Shown: piece after piece, positions 41,199 through 49,927 of the stretch
Layout of the letters: the number at the start of each line of letters is the position of its first letter
How positions within the stretch are numbered: position 1 is the first letter of the stretch
Source: Yponomeuta sedellus
Taxonomy: Eukaryota; Arthropoda; Insecta; Lepidoptera; Yponomeutidae
DNA: 64,000 bases
Assembly: GCA_934045075.1 (NCBI GenBank)
Contig: OW203736.1
Span: 22,979,805 to 23,043,804, forward strand
Direction: 5' to 3'
Notes under the pieces: model-generated
Databases searched by the model: none
The model's input: only the letters and a program-made list of their open reading frames with translations
What the model was told of the DNA's origin: nothing
Translations under genes and position numbers: made by a program

Positions 41199-43035
41199 GG
41201 TTTTTTTTTTTTTTTTGGTTACGCGGGGGAATGCATTTACGCACTTCGGCGCCCTGCTGTCGGGGGACAACAGGGCGCCTTTGTGTGGGACTCCCAGCCC
41301 GAAGGCTGGACTACCCACTAAACCCCCGCGGTGTTCCTCCTCTACTCTACCGGGTCACGGGATATGCCAGAGGTTAAGTCACCGCGACCCGGCGAGAGGG
41401 CGTCCCATAGGACTCTCCTTGTGAGGGGGGGGCCGCGTGGACCCCCCCTGCGCTATGAAAGCGTCGACTTGCCCGCACGGCCGCCCCCCGGGGCTCCTCT
41501 GTATTCAGAGGAGGCCGTGGGCGGGCGCGCGGGCACCCTATGTTTTGCCGGAAGGCACCCCGGAACACACGAGGGCGCCTTCCGGCTCGCCGTGATGTTG
41601 GGCGGGGGGTCCCCCGACCCTCCGCCCACGGCCGCTCTAGTCGGGGGCGCGCGCATATCCCGCGCGGCGCCGCCCCCTATTTGGACGGCGGGGCGGGAGC
41701 GTGAGCCCTGCCCGCTCCCGTTCCCGCAGCTCCTCTCGTTTGGCCGCCATCACCTCGCCAGCGAACGTGGCGACGGCGGCCCAACTCTCTTGGCTGCCGG
41801 CCATTTGCGGGATAATGGCCGGCAGCGACAGGTCGGCCCCCACAACGGCCATGAGGGAGGTCCGCTGCGCGCTCCAGGCGGAGCACACAGCTAGCGTGTG
41901 CTCCGCCGTATCCTCCTCGTTGGACGCGCAGTACCGGCACTCGGGGCCCGACTCTATCCCTACCACCTCCCACAGGTACTTGGCAAAGCAGCCGTGACCT
42001 GTGAGGAGTTGGGTCAGGTGATAGGTCGACGCCCCGTGCGCCCGCTCCACCCATGGCCGCAGGACAGGCCGGACCGCCTCCACAAGTCTCCGACTCGCGG
42101 AGGGGTCCTCCAACCTCAGGGCCCACCTCCGGAAGAGATCGTCGCGAGCCTTCTGCCTCCAACGTACGATCTCTGCCGGGGTGGGCCACCCTCCACTGTT
42201 CCGCATCAGGGCACTCCGCTCGTATACCTCCCTGAGGACTCCCGCCTCGAGGTCCCAGGGGAGACTCGCCGCTAACAAACACGCCGCCTCGTAGGAGACG
42301 GTGTGGTACGCCCTTGCAGCCCTCTGCGCTATTACCCGTTGCGGGCGGCGCAACAAAGCTATGTTGCTAGCGCAGAGGGCCTCCGCCCATATGGGCGCTC
42401 CATACAGTGCTTTGGAGCGCACCACACCGTCGTAGAGGCGGCGACAAGCGCTCCCCGGACCACCGCTGTTAGGCAGCAACCTCGCGAGCCTCCCGGCATA
42501 CGACACCAGCTTTGGCGTCAGCTGCCGGAAGTGCTCGCGGAAACTCCACCGACTGTCGAGGACCAGTCCCAGGTACTTCATGGTACCCCCGACAGCGATG
42601 GAGGCGCCACCAACGGTGATCTCGGAACCTCGAGGCGGCCTCATCCGAGGCCCATAAAAGAAGATGGCCTCGGACTTCTCGAGGGCGACCGTGAGCCCTA
42701 GTGCCCTGATGCGGCGCACGACCTGCGCTACTCCCGCCGTAGCCAGGACCTTGGCGTCCCGGAAAGTGGGTCCTCGCGCGGTGACCAGGGTGTCGTCGGC
42801 GTAACAGAGTACGCCGACTCCCCGAAGAGTGGTACCGCGCAGGACCCAGTCGTACCCGACGTTCCACAGGAGCGGCCCGAGCACCGACCCCTGTGGAACA
42901 CCACAGGACATCTCCCTGCGGACCACCTCCGACCGGGACGGGTAACACACGGCCCGGTCTACGAAGTAGTCCGCAAGGACCCGCCTGAGGTACCACGGCA
43001 CTTCGTGGTACCCCAGGGCCTCCGAGGGGGGGCGG
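41199..43035 (-). mobile_element. L1: 5'-truncated autonomous LINE sharing the N-element 3' end
   Basis: On the minus strand it holds the second half of ORF2, a ~420-base 3' UTR and poly(A), seen as poly(T) at 41199-41216. The last ~120 bases match the N 3' terminus closely, and the 3' UTR also contains a recognisable piece of the N/C1/F core (GGAAGGCACCCC..GGGCGCCTTCC). It is the only minus-strand element with an R1-type RT and thus the best candidate relative of the N elements' enzyme source. Confidence 0.88.
41637..43035 (-). CDS. L1 ORF2, 5'-truncated (C-terminal half of RT to CCHC)
   Basis: About 465 codons stay open from the element's 5' border to a TAG at 41639-41637. The first recognisable residues are EALGYHEVPWYLRRV, just after RT motif A, so endonuclease, fingers and the first catalytic Asp are missing. 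It retains SCGVPQGSVLGP, CYADDTLVT, LEKSEAIFF and KYLGLVLDSRW, then the C-terminal CRYCASNEEDTAEH..C knuckle. There is no start codon of its own. It closely follows families A, D and E in layout. It cannot act as a polymerase, but an intact frame suggests a recent insertion. Confidence 0.87.
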
Positions 43036-43043
43036 AGGTTAGG

Positions 43044-43896
43044 TTTTTTTTTTTTTTTTTTTTTTTGGTAACGCGGGGGAATGCATTTACGCACTTCACC
43101 ACTCTGCTGTCAGGGGACAACAGAGCGGCTTCGTGTGGGACTCCCAGCCTGAGGGCTGGACTACCCACTAAACCCCCGCGGTGATCCTCCTCTCCTCTAC
43201 CGGGTCGCGGGGTAGGCCAAAGGTTAAATCACCGCGACCCGGCAAGAGGTCGCCCCTCCGCGTGAGGGGCTCGACTGGTGGGGGAGCCAGAGTGGCTCCC
43301 CAGCGGCGCCCCCCGCCCCATCGCAACGCCTCATACGATGGGGCAAGGAAACGCCGCGTCTCCTCGGGGGGGCCCTATAGGCCCCCATACGCTCCAACGC
43401 GCCGCCCTCCCCCGACCCATTGCTCATACAATAGGACAAGAGGAGGGCGGCGCATCGCTGCGAGGCCCGTCGCGTCGCTCACCAGCGCTTCTCTGAGAAC
43501 AGAGAAGGTGGAGAGCGAGCGCGCGGGCCCTCTCTGTGCCGGAAGTCACCCCCGGATCACGCAGGGGCGCCTTCCGGCCCGCCGTGTTAGAGGCGGAGAG
43601 TCCCCTGACCCCCCGCCCACGGCACTGATCCGACTGGTACGAGGCGCCCGGAGGCGCCCCCCCCAGCCGGACCTCCTCCTCTTGGTCGCTTGGGTCCCAC
43701 TCCACGGTGTGAAGCAGGGCCCAAGCGACTAAACGGTCGCGGTGCTGCCCAAACAGCACCGCCACCTACTGACCGCTCAACTCGCAAGCGAGGAGCGGTC
43801 CCTCCGCGGTTGCTCTTTGTTTCACCGTGGTCCCGCAACCACGGCTACTAAAGCCCCCTCGCCACGACAAGGCGGCAACCGTCGAGGGGGGGGCGG
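43044..43896 (-). mobile_element. N19: short N element
   Basis: Compact arm; the remaining hairpin has the loop CCCAAA in place of CCCATA. GGCGG at the 5' border. Confidence 0.83.
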
Positions 43897-43914
43897 AGGT
43901 TAGGTTAGGTTAGG

Positions 43915-44745
43915 TTTTTTTTTTTTTTTTGGTAACGCGGGGGAATGCATTTACGCACTTCACCACTCTGCTGTCAGGGGACAACAGAGCGGCTTCGTGT
44001 GGGACTCCCAGCCCGAGGGCTGGACTACCCACTAAACCCCCGCGGTGATCCTCCTCTCCTCTACCGGGTCGCGGGGTAGGCCAAAGGTTAAGTCACCGCG
44101 ACCCGGCAAGAGGTCGCCCCTCCACGTGAGGGGCTCGACTGGTGGGGGAGCCAAAGTGGCTCCCCAGCGGCGCCCCCTGCCCCATCGCTACGACGGGGCA
44201 AGGAAACGCCGCGTCTCCTCGGGGGGGCCATAAAGGCCCCCATACGCTCCAATGCGCCGCCCCCCCACATCACATTGCTAAAACAATGGGACTAGAGGGG
44301 GCGGCGCATCGCTGCGAGGCCCGTCGCGTCGCTCACCAACGCTTCTCTGAGAACAGAGAAGGTGGAGAGCGAGCGCGCGGGCCCTCTCTGTGCCGGAAGG
44401 CACCCCCGGATCACGCAGGGGCGCCTTCCGGCCCGCCGTGTTAGAGGCGGAGAGTCCCCTGACCCCCCGCCCACGGCACTGATCCGACTGGTACGAGGCG
44501 CCCGGAGGCGCCCCCCCCAGCCGGACCTCCTCCTCTTGGTCGCTTGGGTCCCACTCCACGGTGTGAAGCAGGGCCCAAGCGACTAAACGGTCGCGGTGCT
44601 GCCCATGCAGCACCGCCACCTACTGACCGCTCAACTCGCAAGCGAGGAGCGGTCCCTCCGCGGTTGCTCTTTGTTTCACCGTGGTCCCGCAACCACGGCT
44701 ACTAAAGCCCCCTCGCCACGACAAGGCGGCAACCGTCGAGGGGGG
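43915..44745 (-). mobile_element. N20: short N element
   Basis: Near-identical to N6 and N9; hairpin loop CCCATG. Confidence 0.83.
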
Positions 44746-44779
44746 GGTTAGGTTAGGTTAGGTTAGGTTAGGTTAGGTT
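44746..44779 (+). repeat. Telomeric TTAGG tract
   Basis: About six units between N20 and the poly(T) of X. Confidence 0.94.
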
Positions 44780-44796
44780 TTTTTTTTTTTTTTTTT

Positions 44797-45540
44797 AGCG
44801 AGGTCCTGCCACCGTTTATCTCGTGGCAACCTTTAAGTCATTCTGTTAAAAATATAATATGATGAAGTTAAAAATGTAAATTGATAAAATTGTATAATAT
44901 TTTGGAATGATAAAAATGTAATATTAGTCAGTAGTCATATTCGTAAAATTGTATTATAAAATGTCTCAATGTTTGCTTAGCCTAATGGGTTAAAACATTT
45001 GTCTTTCATGTTGGTTTTTTTTTTTTTTTATATATATATATATATTTTTTTTATTTATATATATATTTTTTTTTTGTTCTCTCTTTCTTTTATATTTTTG
45101 TTTTTTTTTTTTTTAATTTTTTTTTTTAAACCCATTTACATAAAATTATAAGTCAAAATTAATTTAAATTAAAATAGAAATATTATAAACAAAATTGAGT
45201 TAAAACCAAGTAAAATTAAATTTCTAAGTGTACAGGACAAAATAAAAATAAAATAAAATAAAATTTCAATATATCAATACTTTAAAATTCCCCCCGGCGC
45301 CTTATCTCTGTCTACTCCGACGAGTAGTCACAAGCAAGGCGCCGGGGTTCGAAATAAAGATAATTAAGATTAAAATCAAGATAACTTGCTCAAATATTTT
45401 ATTTAAATTAGAATGTTTTAGGTTTAGTTCCATTTTTATCATTAATTATTACTATTATAAATATTTAAGATAACAGTATTTATGCCACCTCTCGCTCGGA
45501 CCGAGCAAACATATATGTATATATATATTATTATTATTTT
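44797..45540. other. AT-rich island, no gene seen
   Basis: The only AT-rich DNA in the window, with long T, TA and A runs. No convincing reading frame. It holds one GC-rich inverted repeat (about 45292-45348) and, next to the tail, a TGCCAC/GTGGCA hairpin. Composition suggests ordinary host DNA or an unusual 3' UTR. Confidence 0.6.
45292..45348. repeat. GC-rich inverted repeat inside the AT-rich island
   Basis: CCCCGGCGCCTT and AAGGCGCCGGGG form a 12-bp outer stem enclosing CTACTC/GAGTAG. It stands alone in AT-rich surroundings. It could be a foldback element remnant or a structured RNA part; function unknown. Confidence 0.6.
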
Positions 45541-45574
45541 TTTTTTTTAATTAAGGGCATCTGCCACACCTGGG

Positions 45575-47440
45575 CTACACCCTGCCCCCATTCGCCCTTG
45601 CGGCCGCGCGCGTTACCCCCAGGGCGAAGGCAAGGAAGGTCTCTCGACTCTTGGAGTCGGCCATAAAGGCGGCGAACGCCTCGCACCTCACCGCTCTTCC
45701 CAGGCGTATCTCGCAATCGGCCCTTGCAGCTCCGAAACGGGGACACTCCTCCAGCAGGTGCTCCAGCGTTTCGGGAGTCACGTCATCGCAAATGCATGAC
45801 GGACTCCCCGCGAGCTTAAACCTGTGGAGGTACGCTCGAAAGCCGCCGTGCCCCGTAAGGAGCTGCGCCTTGGCATTGCACATAGTGAATTTGCCAAGGA
45901 CTTTGTGGGCCGATGCGACGTCCGGGAAGAACAGCGAGGTGACGCGGCCTGTGGCAGATTCGCTGTAGCGAGCCTGCCACTTTGCCACTGTCTCCCGTCT
46001 CACCTGCAGTTTTGCGTGTGAGACGGGATACAGGTCGTAGGCTGCCGCGTCCTTGCGAGACAACGCCGCCCTCTTGGCCAACTCATCCGCGCGTTCGTTG
46101 CCGGGGATCCCGACGTGGGCCTTGATCCAGTAGAACTGGATCAGGCCCCCGTTTCGTTGGATGTCCGCCAGCTGGCCGTGAATCTTCACGGCCAGCGGGT
46201 GTGTGGGCGAGGTGCTCCTGAGCAACTCCAGAGCGGATCTGGAGTCGCTCAGGATCCCCGGCAACGAGGTCGAGAGCCTTAGAGATCGCCACCATCTCCG
46301 CTTGGAAGACGGAGGCGAATCCCTCCAGCCTGAACCCCCTGGTGCGGACCTCAGCGCCGCCCTTCCACAGTGTGACCGCTCCCCCCACCTTGCCCTCGAT
46401 CTTACTGCCGTCCGTGTAGGCCCTGGGCCAGTCGTCGGGCACCTTACTGAGCTCCTCCACGCTGGCCACCTCCTCAAACTCCACCGGAGTTCTATGAGCG
46501 GGGTGTGCCAGCGTGAACGGGCTGCATCGGTGCTCGACTTCCCGGCCCGGGAGCGAGGCGAAGGGCCTCCCCCTCTTCAGCTCATACATTTGAAGGGCCT
46601 CCTCGGCCCTTAGGTCGAGGGGGAGGATCCTCGCCAGGAGGACGGCAGCAGTGAGGGAGGTGGTGCGATGGGCCTTCGCAATGCGGATCGCGAAGGCCCT
46701 GGTCACCCTGTCGAGCACGGCCCTGGGGCCCGCACGTTGCGCGACAGGCGCCCAGACGTTGGCCGCATAGAGGATGGTAGGCTCGATGACGGTAGTGTAG
46801 AGCAGCCGGACGATATCGGCATTTAAGCCCCAAGTCGCCCTGGCCGCTCTAGACACCATCTGGAACCTAGCCATAGCTTTGCCGCAGACCCTGTTGAGGT
46901 GGCTAAGAAAATTGAGGTTCTTGTCGATCGTCAGACCCAGTACGGTGATCTCATCCGAGAACGCGATGTCTTCCCCCCCAAGACTCAGTTTGGGCGGGAT
47001 TACATCGCGCTTCTTGGTGACCACCATAGCTTGGGTCTTTCGAGCGGCGAACCTCATCTTAGCCGCCTCTCCCCACTCAGACACGGCTTCCAGCGCGGCG
47101 TTGAGGATCCCCTCAAGCTCACCCGCAGTCTGCGCCGCGGCGATAATCAAAATATCGTCCGCGAACGCCTGCAGGTGAGCTCTCAGGTCCTCGCCGCGCC
47201 GGAGCAAAGGGTCGAGTAGCAGGTTCCACAGCAGGGGACCGCACGTCGAGCCTTGGATGCAACCTTTCGAAGTAGGTCTGTCTACTTGTGCTCCAGCGTA
47301 CCTGACTGTGACCTGTCTTTCGCTCAGGTAGCTGCACAGAAGTTGGTAGACAGACTGGTCGCATCCAGTGGCCAGGATCTGGTGTTTTTTTTTTATTCCG
47401 GGCCACCACGCATTGTCGAAGGCCCCCTCGATATCGAGGG
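45575..47440 (-). pseudogene. Reverse transcriptase-RNase H of X (5'-truncated, two frameshifts)
   Basis: The coding part starts at RT motif A (LDIEGAFDNAWW) at the TTAGG border, so endonuclease and RT fingers are missing. It continues with KGCIQGSTCGPLLWN and AFADDILI (FADD in place of YADD). An RNase H domain follows with YTDGSK, QAEMVAI, LSDSRSAL and WIKAHVGIPGNERADELAK, and a final C-X-C..H-X4-C motif. One frameshift lies at a run of nine A (47391-47399), another near 46255-46262 between ALDLVAG and ILSDSRS. RNase H and the FADD box set it apart from the other LINEs here; an I/LOA/R1-like LINE group is likely, but I cannot assign it. Non-functional. Confidence 0.8.
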
Positions 47441-47452
47441 GGTTAGGTTAGG

Positions 47453-48278
47453 TTTTTTTTTTTTTTGGTAACGCGGGGGAATGCATTTACGCACTTCACC
47501 ACTCTGCTGTCAGGGGACAACAGAGCGGCTTCGTGTGGGACTCCCAGCGACACGGAGCTGGCATAACCTCCGTGACGACTGGACTACCCACTAAACCCCC
47601 GCGGTGATCCTCCTCTCCTCTACCGGGTCGCGGGGTAGGCCATAGGCTAAATCACCGCGACCCGGCAAGAGGTCGCCCCGTGAGGGGCTCGACTGGTGGG
47701 GGAGCCAGAGTGGCTCCCCAGCGGCGCCCCCTGCCCCATCGCAACGCCTCATACGATGGGGCAAGGAAACGCCGCGTCTCCTCAGGGGGGCCCTATAGGC
47801 CCCCATACGCTCCAACGCGCCGCCCTCCCCCGACCCATTGCCCATACAATAGGACAAGAGGAGGGCGGCGCATCGCTGCGAGGCCCGTCGCGTCGCTCAC
47901 CAGCGCTTCTCTGATGAAGCAGAGAAGGTGGAGAGCGAGCGCGCGGGCCCTCTCTGTGCTGGAAGGCACCCCCGGATCACGCAGGGGCGCCTTCCGGCCC
48001 GCCGTGTTAGAGGCGGAGGGTCCCCTGACCCTCCGCCCACGGCCCTCTGGTCCGACTGGTACGAGGCGCACGAGGCGCCCCCCCCAGCCGGACCTCCTAC
48101 TCTTGGTCGCCTGGGTCCCGCTCCACGGTGTGAAGCAGGGCCCAAGCGACGCCACCTCCGACCGCTCCAAGGAGCGGTCCCTCCGTGGTTGCTCTTAGTT
48201 TCACCGTGGGTGGCCGTCTAACACCCACGGCTACTTAGCCCCCTCGCCACGACAAGGCGGCAACCGTCGAGGGGGGGG
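47453..48278 (-). mobile_element. N21: short N element, extended 3' arm
   Basis: Same form as N2. Confidence 0.83.
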
Positions 48279-48292
48279 TTAGGTTAGGTTAG

Positions 48293-48752
48293 GTTTTTTT
48301 TTTTTTTTTTTGGTAACGCGGGGGAATGCATTTACGCACTTCACCACTCTGCTGTCAGGGGACAACAGAGCGGCTTCGTGTGGGACTCCCAGCCCGAGAG
48401 CTGGACTACCCACTAAACCCCCGCGGTGATCCTCCTCTCCTCTACCGGGTCGCGGGGTAGGCCAAAGGTTAAGTCACCGCGACCCGGCAAGAGGTCGCCC
48501 CTCCACGTGAGGGGCTCGACTAGTGGGGGAGCCAGAGTGGCTCCCCAGCGGCGCCCCCTGCCCCATCGCTACGACGGGGCAAGGAAACGCCGCGTCTCCT
48601 CGGGGGGGCCATAAAGGCCCCCATACGCTCCAATGCGCCGCCCCCCCACATCACATTGCTAAAACAATGGGACTAGAGGGGGCGGCGCATCGCTGCGAGG
48701 CCCGTCGCGTCGCTCACCAGCGCTTCTCTGAGAACAGAGAAGGTGGAGAGCG
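48293..48752 (-). mobile_element. N22: 3' half of an N element, fused to F1
   Basis: Compact arm with one uncompensated change (CCCGAGAGC). The sequence leaves the N pattern at about 48752 (GGTGGAGAGCG) and enters plus-strand F sequence without TTAGG. Confidence 0.82.
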
Positions 48753-49380
48753 CTTTCGGGCGCCTCGAACCAGTCGGACCGGATGGCCGGAGGCGGAGGG
48801 TCCCCCGGTCCTCCGCCTCTGACACGGAGAGGGCCCACGCGCTCGCTCTCCACCTTCTCTGCCTCGGCAGAGAAGCGCTGGTGAGCGACGTGATGGGCCT
48901 CGCATCGGTGCGCCGCCCTCTCCTTGTCCCATTGCAGGGGCAGTGGGGTGGGGGGGGGGCGGCGCATTGGTGCGTATGGTGGTCTGCGGGGATGGGGCGG
49001 AAGGAGGAGGAGCCTCCAGCCGCTCTAATCCGGAGCAGAGGTGGGGGCGGGAGAGGGCTGGTAGTTTTCTGCTGGCCCTCTACTGCCCTTAAGCTGGTCT
49101 GCACGCGCCAGCCGCACTGGCGCGTGCATTCATCCTGGAGTCAAGGGGATTGCCTTATCTTCCGAGGCAGTCCCCTATTGGTGCCAGCCCGGCTCGCAAG
49201 CTGGGCAGCCCGGGGGTGGACTGGTGAATGATATCGGTCCCAGGCCATCCCCCAGCAAGGGCATGAATGGAAGACGGGGAGTTTTAGTGGGTATTCCCAG
49301 CGCTCTAGTGGTGCTGGGTGAGTCCCACACGCGCCCGCCGCTTGCTAGCGGCGGGTAGTCCGTAAATGGATTTCTCCTCG

Positions 49381-49431
<51 letters not shown>
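48753..49431 (+). mobile_element. F1: 3' part of a non-autonomous F element
   Basis: Matches F2 from about 56202 to its end, including the core, the FR-type terminus and a 49-base poly(A). Its 5' part is missing and is replaced by N22 in opposite orientation, so two 5'-truncated elements are joined head to head. Confidence 0.83.
49281..49382 (+). promoter_or_regulatory. Structured 3' terminus of F elements
   Basis: Stem I: GTGGG (49287-49291) with CCCAC (49324-49328). Stem II: CCCGCCGC with GCGGCGGG. Stem III: TCC with GGA around GTAAAT. F2 has the same terminus from 56723. Confidence 0.72.
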
Positions 49432-49433
<2 letters not shown>

Positions 49434-49485
49434 TTAGGTTAGGTTAGGTTAGGTTAGGTTAGGTTAGGTTAGGTTAGGTTAGGTT
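49432..49485 (+). repeat. Telomeric TTAGG tract (longest)
   Basis: About ten and a half units, the longest pure tract in the window. Confidence 0.96.
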
Positions 49486-49757
49486 TCCGTGTGGAGTTTC
49501 TGGTCTCCCATCGGACGCGTCCCCAGGTGGCGGATAGGGGAACGCCCTCCAGATATGGGGGGTACCGGCTTCGGCCGGCGCGGACCAAAACCAGGCGGGG
49601 GGGACGTCCGGTGGCAATCTGCTGCTGGTCGTCCGGCGGAGTCCAATTTGGGCTCCGCACCTGACGGGCTCGGTTTGTGCGCTCGCGCAAATACTGGGCA
49701 GGCTTCGGCCACCGTCGACATACCGTAATCCCACATTGAGCGGGACCGGGGGCTTTC

Positions 49758-49789
49758 GGGCTGCGAGGAGATAACCTCTATAAAAATCC
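49758..49789 (+). promoter_or_regulatory. Conserved 5' UTR block with TATAAAA, family E
   Basis: GGCTGCGAGGAG followed by AACCTCTATAAAAA, matching C2 (8628-8660). Upstream CGTAATCCC and CGGGACCG strings are shared too, so the resemblance covers about 75 bases. Confidence 0.5.
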
Positions 49790-49927
49790 CCAATCCTAAG
49801 CTTAGACGCCCGGCGATAGGATGCATGGCTGGTGGGAGACCAGTCGTGAGGGCGTCCTTATCCGTCCGCCGTAGAGCGGGCGTGTCTTTACGGGTTTGCG
49901 CTCCACACCCTAAGGGGCGCAAGCATT

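Larger units (their letters stand above)
44778..47440 (-). mobile_element. X: decayed RNase H-bearing LINE plus AT-rich island, bounded by TTAGG
   Basis: Read on the minus strand: a 5'-truncated LINE (47440 to about 45541) with RT, RNase H and a C-terminal Cys/His motif; an A-rich then AAT-rich run near 45540-45520; ~740 bases of AT-rich DNA; and a 19-base poly(A), seen as poly(T) at 44778-44796, against TTAGG. The three-hairpin 3' terminus of the other families is absent. It is either one LINE with a very AT-rich 3' UTR or a LINE with 3'-transduced host DNA. Confidence 0.7.

Noticed and set aside
47421..47440. The CCCCCTCGATATCGAGGGGG palindrome as a functional site
   Set aside because: Most of it is the natural codon run for Leu-Asp-Ile-Glu-Gly at RT motif A; only the outer C-run is unusual and is discussed with the 5' borders.
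27357..48752. CRISPR array or satellite DNA
   Set aside because: Units are 0.8-1.1 kb retroelements with poly(A) and TTAGG borders, not short repeats with unique spacers.
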